From: Zhengitettix transpicula | Taxonomy: Eukaryota; Arthropoda; Insecta; Orthoptera; Tetrigidae | Length of the DNA: 64,000 bases | Assembly (NCBI GenBank): GCA_037074705.1 | Contig: CM073594.1 | Coordinates: 60,136,509 to 60,200,508, forward strand | Reading direction: 5' to 3' | Shown: positions 1 to 10,989 of the stretch, one piece after another | Numbering within the stretch: the stretch's first letter is position 1 | Layout of the letters: each line of letters opens with the position of its first letter | Position numbers and translations under genes: made by a program | Notes under the pieces: model-generated | Told to the model about the DNA's origin: nothing | Databases searched by the model: none | What the model saw: only the letters and a program-made list of their open reading frames with translations

Positions 1-1880
1 AAAATAATATATATTAGAAATTCGTCTTGTATTTACAATTTTATATTTATCTGCATGGTGAAAAAAATTACTAAACTCTCTTGTGTGAATTAACGATGTA
101 CTGTGTCGTGTATCATTCATTAGTATACATTGGTAAAATATCAAATAAGTTAATTCTTAACGTCTATATTATTTTCCCGTGTTTATTTCTAAACTCTATG
201 GTGGTTGGAGTTTCTTCAGGACGAATTTTTTTTCCACGTGGAGGAATACGTCGTGTGCGGTCACACGAAAATGCGATGTTAAGGAACCGTAAATACACTC
301 AGTCCTTATGCTGGGTAAAATAAAATGCACTTCCTACTTTTAGCGTTTGGCCTGCTACAACCCACACTCTAGTTAAAAATATATTTGCATAATTTTTTTT
401 TAAAAAAACACTTAGTTCGAGTTTAAAACTTTTGGTGAATATTTTTGGGACATCAAATGAAATTAAAGTGTTTATTAGTAAACAAAAATAAAAATAAAGC
501 TGATCAAATTAATTAAATAATTACATTTACCTACAAAATAAATCTAAAATAATATTATGTACACGAAAGTGTCGACACTGCTTCATCTATCGATTTATAT
601 AGAACTCAGAATTATTATAATTATCAATGTGTTCAATATAAAAATGTTTTTTCTTTATAATATAATTTTATTATATGATATAAGATTCCTAATATTTTTA
701 CCTTAAAACATTTAACACTTTAATTGTATAAGAATTTTACTTCCAATTCTCGCAACACGATTTGTAACGTTAATTATCCAAATAAGAATTTTCAAGAAAG
801 GACGTTTTACGTAGTTTTATATTATCCAACTAATATTACAACTTTATGTCATACTTTCGCGCCGTGACCTTAATGAAGGATCACTCTTGTTTTATGTCAT
901 AATATTTACCCTCTTCAATACTGGGAGCATTACTCCAATTAACCTCAATTCCAAATGACCAGAGCGAATAATAAGCCCAATTATCTTGTACGACCAGAAC
1001 CCATAACATACATGATTAACTAACCGCAATTATAGCAAGTCAAACAAAAGAAAAAAATAGAAGTTCAAAAGATTTAACGCGTTATAAAGCTGCGAAATGA
1101 AAGGGAATATAGTATTAATATATTTAAAGGAAGTAATAGATGAAAGTATTGTGAAAAAATTCTCGTATCTATTTGCAGTTTTTAGTATATTGATTACATT
1201 TTTAAAACTTTTAACGTTACTTAACAAAATTATTCAGAAAACTGTGAAAATACACACAAAATTCGAAAGTATTAATTCAATACCTTTAATAATCTCAATT
1301 AATTTTTTGAATTTTTAATATTAACTAGTAGCCACGTCTGATAATATGTTTCCAATTTTATACATCGTAATTAGAGCTTTAGACTAATTTTAATTAATAT
1401 TATACGTAAGTACTAAGAAAAATGAAAAATATTTTAATAACGAATCGAATACATTTCATGAGTAAGTATTAAATTAAATGTATAGTGGATACAAATTCAC
1501 TGTGAAACATACAACATTCCCTCGAGGGAAAATAATTAGACACCCCTTTTTGTCCGCAACACGCAACACACGTTTAATCCAGCTTACAATTAATTACCTT
1601 TGATTTTCTCTTATATAAAAGTATTCCTCGCATTAAAATACGTATCAAAAATATTTTACATTTAAAGTTTCACGATACTTAAAATGAACATAAGCATCAT
1701 ATGTAAGTATTTGAGGCACACACACACACAAAAAAAATAGAATATTTAATTCCAAAACACTGAAATACGCAGTTTAGTGGAATACTGAATGGTATTAAGA
1801 AAAATTTAATTCCCAATATTTTACTTCTCATCCTTTTATTTTAAAATATATCAATACCTAATTGTAACAAATTGCTGATT
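1..1880. other. AT-rich stretch, no recognised feature
   Basis: Very AT-rich, low-complexity sequence. Short open frames on both strands (for example around 1030-1318) have A/T-driven composition and resemble no family I know. A short (CA)n run lies near 1717-1730. Nothing else is supported. Confidence 0.6.
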
Positions 1881-1881
1881 C

Positions 1882-2062
1882 GTACCATCATCTCTGAAAC
1901 TGCTGAAGTGCTGTTAATTTTTAATTCGAAATGATTTTTTTATATTCAAAAATATTAATCTTTAGAGGAAAGTCGTGAAATTTTTTATAAGTGTTGATAA
2001 CTTGAATTAATTTTATATTAGGCCTACCATCATCTCTGAAACTGGTGAAGTGCTGTCCTATT
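1882..2062 (+). repeat. short direct repeat about 150 bp apart
   Basis: A block of about 32 bp beginning ACCATCATCTCTGAAACTG and continuing TGAAGTGCTGT occurs near 1884-1915 and again near 2028-2058, with one mismatch in the shared core. The spacer is AT-rich. This could be an old local duplication or two ends of a small unclassified element; terminal inverted repeats are not visible. Confidence 0.55.
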
Positions 2063-2880
2063 GATTTTTGGGAGACTTTGGAGTCAATTCCAGACTGGGG
2101 CACTAGGTTAATATTACGCCGACAGGCGTCTCTAAGATGTCTTCGACCATCCCGGCTCGATTCTCCATGAATTATGGGCAGCATGTTAGACGAGAGAGAG
2201 ATCCTCCTCAAAATGGACTATCATTTTCTCATAAATATTCTCAGGTCTAAGTCCTCAACTATTATGGAAAGACAAGTCAAATATTCATATTCCTCGTTGA
2301 AGTACCCAAATAATCTGAATTATTATTACCGTGGTCTTTTCGTAACTCCACACATTATGTGAGATTTTATAACCTTTATGTTATATTGCATCCAAGAAAA
2401 ATACCTATCTATGATAAATTATTTCTTCATCCTTCCAAAGGTCTGACAATTCAGTTACACGCTTCAACTAAAAATAATTATACTTTCAATGTCCCGGAAT
2501 ATAGAATGGTAACGTTTTGTGGAACCTCTTTTTTAAACCACATATTGGCCGTCCCAGTTGTTTTAGTGTATCTGTGTTTGAATATATTATCTGGGAGTAA
2601 CACCGCTCCCGTGCTTCATCGTGGCGATTACTAAGGCCTCTTGACAAAGCACTTCCCCCATTAATCTTTCTGTCGAGGCACACGCTATTCCTGTGAGAGA
2701 AACACAGGTAGCTTACAACACCTTGCTTCGCCCAAAACACGAATAAATTACACACAGATATATTAGGGGTAGAAGAGATGTCTTGTAATAATACGCACAC
2801 GAATATAGTGCCGAAAGTAGGGGAAATTTATTTTATTGTCTTTTCGACAGCTGCCATTCGATTTACCCTACTCCATATAG
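2063..2880. other. unclassified mid-GC segment
   Basis: Sequence complexity rises above the AT-rich surroundings, and overlapping short open frames exist on both strands (about 60-105 codons). The minus-strand frame at 2486-2800 has balanced amino-acid composition but matches no domain I recognise. It may be a decayed mobile element or unique DNA. Confidence 0.35.
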
Positions 2881-3017
2881 ATTACCTCTTCGTATGAAAC
2901 GGACATTCTGTGAAAAGAAATCGGCGTGAGATTGCTGAAATATTTTATCGTTGAAATGGAAATAATAATTAATTTATTGTTGACACCCATAAATTAATAG
3001 GATAATAAATTGTAAAT

Positions 3018-4095
3018 TGTAATATAAAGCTTTTATATTATAAAATTAAAATTCGATTTTAATTGCCTTTCAATTTAATTTATTTATAATTAAGGGTTTA
3101 CACAAATTCATCAAGGTCCTTTTTTAAATTTCAAATAGATAAATTAAAATGTATTCACTCTTGAGGTTAAACTTAAGATGATTCACTTTAACTACATTCA
3201 ATGTTCCAATAAATTTCTAATACGTTAAACAGGCAAATCTCAGGGCGATTTTGTGCGACTCTGAACATAAACCAAAAAAGAAAAGGGTTTGTATGCGAGG
3301 GCATATACCTGCGTAAATCTTAATTATTTACATCGCATACAGAAAAACGCGTGTTCATCTTTAGTAGTCGACTTCCCCAGGCTAACCGGAAAATCTTCAC
3401 AGGAATTTCTGGAAGATTTCTCCTTACACTTACTCGTCAGCGTAACAATTCTTAGTATCTCTAGTTAGATTCTTTTCCCGTCGTTCTGGACTTTTTTCTT
3501 TCTCTTACTTACTCGTCGGCGTAACAATTCTTAGTATCTCTAGATAGATTCTTTTTCCGTCGTTCTGGACTTTTTTCCTTCTCCAAGTTGTACATGTTGA
3601 CCCCAAGTTGGAGATCTAAACTTCTACGTTTCATTCCAAGTTGTAACTACGAACTGTCCTCTCCAGGAACATCTTTCAAACCCTAACATTTTCATCATAC
3701 ACTTGCTCCCTTATAAAACTTCCTCGTTTTCCGATTTATAGATAGAAACTATCCTGTTCCCTCGCTTGTCCATCTTCAAGTAGGAATCTCTTCGTTTCCA
3801 ACCACGAGTTTGATTTAAGCCTATCTGCGTCGATTTTAATTTTTCGTGGGCTTGCTCTCGCCTGTTGGAAGGGTTGACCTTAGGGTATATGGGTCATGTC
3901 AGTTCCACTAAGGCAGAGTTCTCATCCTTTTGACTTACAGCATTGTTTCTGCCAGACGCCCTGTCACCTCGGCGCCAAATTTTATGGCCGTAATTTCCAG
4001 CAAGCTACAGTCAGTTCTGGGTACAGGGACGTTTTTTATCCCAAATATTAAAAATTAATCTTGAATTAATTTGAGGAGTTTTCTTCTGCGCTACA
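3018..4095 (+). mobile_element. solo LTR, family A copy 1
   Basis: The segment starts TGTAATATAA and ends CTACA, the TG...CA ends of retroviral-type LTRs. It is flanked by AAAT on both sides (3014-3017 and 4096-4099), a 4-bp target-site duplication. Two other copies in the window share its start, its end and most of its body. There is no internal region or primer-binding site, so it is a solo LTR left by recombination between two LTRs. A 4-bp duplication fits Ty3/gypsy-like or retrovirus-like elements. A 79-bp stretch is tandemly duplicated inside this copy only (about 3428-3585). Confidence 0.82.
3428..3585 (+). repeat. 79-bp tandem duplication inside LTR A1
   Basis: Two adjacent copies begin near ACTCGTC at 3432 and 3511 and both contain CGTAACAATTCTTAGTATCT and GTCGTTCTGGACTTTTTTC. 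The other two family A LTRs have one copy at this place, so the duplication arose after this insertion or in a sub-lineage. Confidence 0.8.
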
Positions 4096-4580
4096 AAATT
4101 AAAAATAGAACTTCTATATATTATGAAACAGTAAACCGGGAATTAATGGTCTGTGATTTGTATATTAGTTTCGGAAACATGTCCGTTAAAACTAGTCTTT
4201 ATAAGCTAACCAATAATTTTATTTCAGCAAATATTAATCTATATACATATCAACTAGTCTGTCTACTGTTGCCTTATAGACGTTTTTGATCTTTTGTGGA
4301 CTAATGAATACCAATAAGAAGTTTTTGTGTTAGATTTTCACTTCGAGTAATTAATTGTCCCACAAGTCAGTAATTTTATCAGAGAATAGAGAAATATCGT
4401 CTGTTGATAATTAGTTGATATTCATGAATTTTATTTACGTGTAGTTTAGTCCTTCAACATTAGTGCGAAAGAGGTCCTCAAGTGTTTTTGTGTGTCAATT
4501 AAGGCTAAACTTTAGTTCCATTGCGGTCAATAATAATTTCCTTTAATTATCAAAATTGCTTTTGTTCATATTATGTACAC
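4096..4580. other. AT-rich stretch, nothing recognised
   Basis: The open frame at 4071-4289 begins inside the LTR end and runs into flanking DNA, so it is not a gene. No repeat relationship was noticed. Confidence 0.5.
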
Positions 4581-4584
4581 GTTA

Positions 4585-4620
4585 TTCCATAGACGTTTCG
4601 TCAACTACCAAAAATCAGTT
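4585..4620 (-). ncRNA. hammerhead-like core (degenerate)
   Basis: On the minus strand a CTGAT core (4614-4618) is followed by GACGAAACGTC (about 4592-4602), the order found in hammerhead ribozymes. Stem II cannot be closed convincingly, so this is a decayed relic at best. It lies 8 bases from the perfect hairpin at 4628-4677. Confidence 0.35.
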
Positions 4621-4627
4621 TTACAAC

Positions 4628-4677
4628 AAAAACCACAAATTTACAGTTCTTATGAGGAATGTAAATTTGTGGTTTTT
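4628..4677. repeat. perfect 18-bp hairpin
   Basis: The arms AAAAACCACAAATTTACA (4628-4645) and TGTAAATTTGTGGTTTTT (4660-4677) are exact reverse complements around a 14-nt loop. No U-tract terminator logic applies in this setting. It may be a small palindromic insertion or a structure belonging to the adjacent hammerhead-like relic. Confidence 0.85.
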
Positions 4678-4749
4678 ATTCTGAATTCTATATAGAAATT
4701 TTAATCATTATTTAACTTATTATCTGAGCTATATTGTTGAAATCCATTT

Positions 4750-5060
4750 TAATGACGGTCAATTCACCAAAACTCCCTAGCTGAAAGAGAGTCGAAACTT
4801 CCGTCCTCCACATCTGTAACCTTTTATATGTACGCAGGATGAGTCTGACGCTGACAGCTTTATTGTGGGGGTATCTGAAGCTTGGATGCAACGATGGCCA
4901 ATTGCGAGGCTAATTAAGGTGGTAACGCGCCGAGGGGTGTGTGTGAGCGTGCGGGGGGGAAAATGCATAATGTTAATGAATGAAAACCACCACAGATATA
5001 TTTGTGCGTCTGCAAAAGGGGAAATAAAAAACTCCTGTTTTAGTAATGAGCGTTTTTATA
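4750..5060. promoter_or_regulatory. GC-richer unique island 1 (possible regulatory DNA)
   Basis: This block is GC-richer than its flanks and holds CTAATTAAGG near 4909 (homeodomain-type TAATTA core), several CpGs and a GT-rich run near 4936-4950. No protein is supported. Regulatory function is inferred from composition only. Confidence 0.28.
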
Positions 5061-5590
5061 CAACCTAAGTTAAAATAAGTCCAAAAAATATTATTCATCA
5101 TACCATCAAAAAGGGAATTATTTCATTCTCCACCGTTTCTGCTGCTTTCATTCCCAATTTTTTTGTACAGGAGAAATAGTATCTAAACACACAAAGTTCA
5201 CAAACGTGAAACATATTAGGCGGGAACGAATGAATGCGGGATAAAACTTCGAGATCAGAAATTAAATCAAGACAAGAATTTGATTCGCTAAGGAAACACC
5301 TCTGCAGAAGCTTCTGTCTCCGTCTCATGGAAGTAGAAGGCCAGTTCCAAGTCGTAGAAACGCAAGACTTGTCTTGGAAGTGTCTCTTTTTTCGCTAACA
5401 CCAGCAGACACTGCCCTAACTTCCGCTGTAACTTCAGACTGCTTCGTCCTTCTAGTCAGACTTCTTTCTAATAACATTAAATTCTGTTACCCAGAAAGGG
5501 GATCCAACATTGATTCGAGAAGGCTTGAGCGCAAAAAAAAACACAGAAGAAACAACTGTTTGCCAGACTCACGTTTCCTCTAATAAAGTG
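5061..5590. other. unclassified mixed-composition segment
   Basis: It has moderate complexity and short open frames on both strands (5098-5328 minus, 5374-5583 plus), neither of which resembles a known protein. No copy elsewhere in the window was noticed. Confidence 0.35.
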
Positions 5591-5866
5591 AATTTAAAGT
5601 CACTCGAATTTTACAAAAAAAAAAAAAATATATTTAGAAATTAACTGTAATAATTTAATTTCGAAAATGAAAATTAGCCGATATTATTATAAAGTTTTGT
5701 TCAAAATGAAGAGTAAATATACCATAAGAATGTTTTTGCGTTTCCAATACTTTATTTCTTTCAAGAATTATTTATTGCCTCAATATTAAATATATATTGT
5801 AGTTACTCATCCTTGAATAATTATTGTAAACCATTAAAACTTTTTTCTGTCACTAAAAAACGAAAA

Positions 5867-5870
<4 letters not shown>

Positions 5871-5906
<36 letters not shown>
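5871..5906. repeat. (AT)18 microsatellite
   Basis: An uninterrupted AT dinucleotide run of 36 bases lies within AT-rich DNA (5591-6049) that otherwise shows nothing. Confidence 0.95.
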
Positions 5907-5911
<5 letters not shown>

Positions 5912-6049
5912 ATGACCTCTTTATTCTTAAAGTCCAAAATATAATAAAAGGAAAAATGATGGTTAATAAAACCATATGAGATATTTATAAATATTATTCG
6001 GAACTAATAAATGAATAACAAGACAGAAAAAAAATTATGATGTAGTATC

Positions 6050-6275
6050 AAACACCGTTTCATCGCTTATTTTACGTCGTTATCATGTTCAAGTCTCAAA
6101 GAACAAAAAAAAAAGAAAACAATTACAATGATTAGAATAACATTTTTAAGAAACATTTCACGTATAACAAACCAATATAATCATCGTAATTGTTTTGTTC
6201 TTTTTGTAGTTTTCAACTCGTACCTGATGAGTCGTAAAAAAGCGACGAAACGTTATTTAATTTTACGTCAATAAA
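6050..6275. mobile_element. inverted-arm element with two outward hammerhead-like cores
   Basis: A left arm (about 6050-6135) and a right arm (about 6176-6262) are imperfect inverted copies. Both contain the GAACAAAA / AACAATTAC block and, at the outer side, a hammerhead-like core. The left core reads on the minus strand (about 6056-6088) and the right core on the plus strand (6224-6269), so both face outward from a spacer of about 40 bases. I take it for a PLE-derived non-autonomous unit or two PLE ends joined head to head. Confidence 0.6.
6224..6269 (+). ncRNA. hammerhead ribozyme-like motif, best stem II and III
   Basis: The core CTGATGA is at 6224-6230. Stem II GTCG (6231-6234) pairs perfectly with CGAC (6243-6246) around an A-rich loop. 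The conserved GAA follows at 6247-6249. Stem III ACGT (6250-6253) pairs with ACGT (6265-6268), followed by C at 6269, the expected cleavage residue. Stem I is not visible: upstream CTCGTAC does not pair with downstream AATAAA. Two of three helices and all core bases are therefore present, but activity is doubtful. PLEs are known to carry such type I hammerheads. Confidence 0.6.
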
Positions 6276-6875
6276 ATCTATTTACTGACTTAAAATTGAC
6301 TGACGTTTATTTATATGTTTTCAGAATAGGTAGAATATATATTTATATAAATCATTATTATTCTGAACTGACATTTTATCTATGCAACCCTGAAGTAACT
6401 GACCTATTATATTTTGTTCATAAATAGAAGCGTCAATTAAATACAAGAATTTTAAATTTAGATGGCACTGGTGGAATTAAAGCCGCGATTATAATTTTTT
6501 CAAGTCGTTTGACTGAATTGGAGATGAAACCGGTGATAATTTTCAATAGGATAAAAGCTATAATCCAGAATGAATCAGGAAAATTATAGTCCGGGGGTTT
6601 AAAAGCTATGAAATGTGATACAGAAGAGATATAAGTGAGAGATAAATGGAGTATGATACAAAGTAAATAAGTACCCCTACAAAGTCAGAATAATATGAAA
6701 AACAAATACAAATAAATTCAATAATTACATGTCGCGAAAAAAGGTGTACAAGGTTTCGACCCAACTTACTATATTATTAATAATTAAATCTATGGAATAC
6801 AAAAAATCGTCATTATCTTGTTGAAGACTAATTTGGATGAAAATTAGAGTAAAAACGCAATCACGTTTAAAACAC
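6276..6875. other. AT-rich stretch, nothing recognised
   Basis: Low-complexity DNA between the hammerhead pair and LTR A3. No open frame or repeat of note. Confidence 0.5.
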
Positions 6876-7762
6876 TGTAGCGCAGAACACCCCCAAACTA
6901 ATTCAAAATTAATTTTTAATATTTGGATAAAAAACGCCTATGGTACCCCCGGAAGAGCTGTGGCTTTCTGTAAATTACGGCCATAAAGTTTGGCGCCGAG
7001 GTGACGATGTGTCGAGGAGGAACCGTGTCTTCAAATGAAATCATGCCAGAGGAGTTATTTTGTCCTGACCAAAATCCCCGAAGGTCAACCCTTCTAACAG
7101 GCGAGAGTAAGCCCGCGAAAGTGTAAAATCGCTGCAGATTGGCTGAAATCAAACAGGAAAAGTGAGTCGAGCTGGAAGGTGGACAAGCGAGGAATCTGAA
7201 TAGTTCAAATCTACATATTGGAAAGCACAGTTCCTATCTATAACACGGAGAGCGAGGAAGTCTGGGATGGGAGAATGTGTAGGGGTAAAAATAGTTTGCA
7301 TGTACAACTTGGAGAAGGAAAAAAGGCCCAACCGTTGGAAGAAAAATCTGTTTGGAGACGCTAAGAATTGTTACGATGACGAGGAAGTGTAAGGAGGAAG
7401 TACAGCCTTTCCGGCTAGCCTCTGGAAACCGACTACAAAAGATGAACAAGTGTGTTTCTGTATGCAACGTAACTAATTAAGATTTCTTTCGCGCGTATAT
7501 GACCTCACATACGACCCATTTTATTTTTGGTTTATGTTCAAAGTATCATAAAATCGACCTGTAATTTGCACATTTACCGTATCAGAAATTTATTTCAATA
7601 TTTAATGTAGTTAAAGTAAATTATTTAAAATTTAAACTCAAGTGTGAGTGAATTTTAATAACCTTGATGCAATTGAAAAGGACTCTGTTGAATATGTGTA
7701 ATTAAAAGCCAATCAAGTTTTAATTTTTTCATATAAAATTAACCGCCCAGAATTATATTACA
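6876..7762 (-). mobile_element. solo LTR, family A copy 3 (minus strand)
   Basis: Read on the minus strand it starts TGTAATATAA (ending at 7762) and ends GCGCTACA (at 6876), like the other two family A LTRs. Its flanks are ACAC (6872-6875) and ACAT (7763-7766), a 4-bp duplication with one later change. At 887 bp it is shorter than the 1.0-1.1 kb relatives because of internal deletions. Open frames inside it are shadows. No internal retroviral region adjoins it. Confidence 0.78.
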
Positions 7763-8029
7763 ACATATTAAAATAATTTTACTAAGCTCGAAATACTCCT
7801 ACGTAAATGCCCCAACGTAAAAGTTTAGTATAGATAAATTTCATTATATTCCTTAAAACACAAACCAGAAATCATTCAATTTTCATATAAACTTTTGACT
7901 GTCTCATATTTTCCAATGAAGTCATGACTGTGATCCGCTTCACTCCTGACAAGATATCTAACGTTTCTGTCTGGTGACAAATACTTATCCCGAAGCAACA
8001 ATTACATAGTGAAGAGATTAGTAGATCTG
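7763..8029. other. unclassified spacer
   Basis: AT-rich, then mixed sequence leading into the next island. The short minus-strand frame (7872-8072) is not recognised. Confidence 0.4.
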
Positions 8030-8950
8030 AATGCTGGTAGCACGCCACACCAGTTTGGTGGCTGGCTTTCACATCCCCTCCAGATTTCCACCACCCTCCC
8101 TGACCAAGCGCGCAATAGCAGGTAATTCTCTGAAATACACCGCAAACAGTTCAATGGACGCCCGAAATCAAGCGCAGATGTTGGCAACAGAGGGATGCTG
8201 CGCTATTGAGGGTCACCGCCACCAATTATCCCATTGTGTAATTACTGTAATGTGGCCAGTTGCGACGTCCGGGGAACGCTGTTACGCTGCTCGGGTAATT
8301 AGCTGACACGATGTAATTCCGTGGTTTATTGTGCGCACATTGGTAATTTTTATGACTCGCGTATAGTTTAATTGAAATCGATGACTGTGACTTCCTGTAT
8401 ATCATATTGGAAATATTGGGTCGTTGTGCATTGTTTTGAGAACCTGAGCGGGAGGGTTGCCCGGAGGGGGTGGCGCCTCGTAAAGAATTGCTTCGATTGT
8501 TTTGGCACGTGTGTCGTTCTCATCGAGTCCGGGATACACGTACGTCCATTCAACGTGCGACGGGAATGTCAGGATGGTGATCCATAAATCCAGAGTCAGC
8601 CGATCGATGAACGGTGAAGCCGGGGTTGCTTCTCAATGTCATGGAGGCCGGCCAATCCTTTTCTGCAGTGGATGATGGATGATACAAACATGTTGATAAA
8701 TAACGATCGATGTTGTGGTCTCGGCCCACATTATCTTAGATGCCAAAATTTGTCTTCTGCGGATGTTTCTTTAGCTAGTTGGATACAATTATGTCTGTGT
8801 CATCTTGGTAACAGACGACCAACAGTAATCTTCTTTGAGCGATCCTACTACTAGGCCAAAATTCTGCTTCTTCGTATGTTGTCCAAGTTCATCGTCTGTG
8901 TACAATTATTCATCACCTGTCAGTACGATTGTTTGGAAAAGTGGCCAAAA
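8030..8950. promoter_or_regulatory. GC-richer unique island 2 (possible regulatory DNA)
   Basis: This is a long block of high-complexity sequence with many CpGs and repeated TAATTA/TAATTAC cores (near 8238 and 8296). Short overlapping frames on both strands have no family resemblance and mutually exclusive readings. It looks like non-coding conserved-type DNA, but only an alignment could show that. Confidence 0.3.
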
Positions 8951-9305
8951 ATTCAGCCTCTACCACTAATACATAAAGATGAAACTTTGAGATTGTTTTA
9001 ATGCTTTTTCTAATATAATGTTTAAAAAATTAATTAATAATAAATTTATAATGAAATAGGTTTTATGTTTATATTTATTTAATGACGTCAGATAAATATA
9101 ACTGTTAAATGATTTGTATCTTAATTGATCATTTCTAAACATGTTGATAAAACCAATCACCACCAATTGGAACCGTAGACTATAAATACAAATTATAAAT
9201 CAAGATAAGTTTCAGAAATGCTATAAATTAAGCTTGTAATACATTCAATTAATGTTAAAACCAAGACTGATTGTTTAAACAGTAAAGTTACTCTTCCAAA
9301 AATTT
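8951..9305. other. AT-rich stretch, nothing recognised
   Basis: Low-complexity DNA; one short minus-strand frame of A/T-driven composition is not a gene. Confidence 0.5.
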
Positions 9306-9560
9306 ATATCTGATCGCTCAGCGGTCAGGTTTGTGAAAGGGGCCGGGAGCAAGGGTCTGTCCGCTCATGGCACGATAAAGGTAGGACCGCTCATACAACG
9401 GCCGCTCAAAGCACGGCGCCCATGCGAGGTTCAGTGAAAACTTCGGCGCACGCCGCATCAGTCGCCGAGGAAAAAACAGGCGTTTAGGGACCAAGTGAAA
9501 GGGTTTCTGACCTGAGACAGCTACTGGACAATGGACTGGAAATATTTTGTTCAACCAGGG
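9306..9560. other. CpG-dense block with sharp edges
   Basis: About 250 bases are abruptly GC- and CpG-rich (GGCCGGGAGC, CACGGCGCCC, TCGGCGCACGCCGC) between AT-rich neighbours. The sharp edges suggest either an inserted sequence or a small CpG island. The minus-strand frame at 9318-9554 is rich in Arg/Pro, as expected of GC-rich non-coding DNA. No known element matched. Confidence 0.35.
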
Positions 9561-9599
9561 ATGCTAAATATGTTCTCTTTCATACAATTAGAGGACTAA

Positions 9600-10420
9600 A
9601 CTGGGAATCCATCGACATCTGGCGTCACCATCTGACATTGTGTAACGTCAATTCCAAATCATTAGTTGGAGAAATGGTTAGCGGTGTTGGGAAATCTGCA
9701 TATGAATTGAGTTATCCTTTGCCAAAGCCAACACTACCATGCCTGATGGGGTGTTGACGTAAGGGGCGGTCGGTTATTCGGAACCACCAACGGTTACGAA
9801 TTTGAGCGACCTAATGGGACATAACAACCTTAACGTTATTATGCCGATGTATTTCGATACCCCCGGGGGGGGGGGGGTTCCGTAAATTCCGGGAAGAAAT
9901 AAATTCACCGTGCAAGCAAACATATCCGCCGAACGAACCGGGGATGGGGTGAGTTGCTGCTTTGTGACGATGATAAATATGGATATATAACACGCGCACA
10001 TACACGCTAGTCTCTCTCCCATCCCACCCCCTCCTTTTCTCCGTAAATGCCGAATGAATAATGCATCCGTACCCCTGCTGCTGCTGCTTCGCCATTCACA
10101 TGTATAAGCGGCGTCAAAACCCGCACGTCTACGGCCGCCGCCGCCGCCGTCTATTACTCAAGTGCTTTTCTCCGCTCTTAAAACCTGCATCACTCCGGCC
10201 TACATTGCAGAGAAACTATGTCACCGTCCTTCTGTTTTCTGGCTCACGGTCGCGGGAGAATTTGCAGAACCTCGGCGACGACGTTCAATCCCCCCAAAAT
10301 TCCATGGGTCTCAAACCCGTACAGATCCGACCATTTTCAAGATACAGAAATATATATGTACATAATAAAAACTATCTAGCTTCATTTAATTTTTATACGA
10401 GTGCTGTAAGAATACCCTGA
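9600..10420. promoter_or_regulatory. GC-richer island 3 with G13 run and (GCC)n
   Basis: It contains a 13-G homopolymer (9865-9877), CTG/CTGCTG and GCCGCC triplet runs (about 10075-10150) and many CpGs. Open frames (for example 10061-10420) are Arg/Pro/Cys-rich products of triplet repeats rather than proteins. Possibly regulatory DNA. Confidence 0.28.
9865..9877 (+). repeat. G13 homopolymer
   Basis: CCCCC is followed directly by thirteen G residues. The C/G junction makes it partly self-complementary. It is a likely sequencing-error and replication-slippage site. Confidence 0.9.
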
Positions 10421-10989
10421 TAAACGTCAGTCAAATATATATTTAGTAAACTAGTGAACACGATTTATCTCGAAATCACATTACATTTCAGCCTCAATAG
10501 GCGTTAGGTTTTTGTTTGAGACCCTTTAAAGTGAACGAATCAAAAATAACGTCTAGAGTTGCGTTGGTCTATCAACATGAAAAACTTAAGGCAATTTATG
10601 TTTGGAGAAAAATCTGAAAAATCAACTAAATTAAAGGAAGGACGTATATTCGCGGTTGCGAAACCAGAAATTATAAGAAAATTTAATTTTATAAGCATAA
10701 AAGTCAGATGGTCGTAACCAAAAAGTAATCTTAACGTAATTAATTATTTTTATCTGCAATTCATAAATGTATTACAAAATAAATGCAGTAGCCAGTATGT
10801 CAGGAAACATTTCTTCACCCTTATTAAGGATTTCTTCGTGTGATACAAATTAAAAATCAAAAAATATTTTAAAGTGTTAGTTTTTTAACAAAATATTTCA
10901 TATTGATGTGAATTTTGATATTAATCAAATTCTGTGTAATGTCGTTATCATAAATAGTAAATTGTAGTTTAAAATCAAATTTAATATAC
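10421..10989. other. AT-rich stretch, nothing recognised
   Basis: Low-complexity DNA before the family D LTR. Confidence 0.5.
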
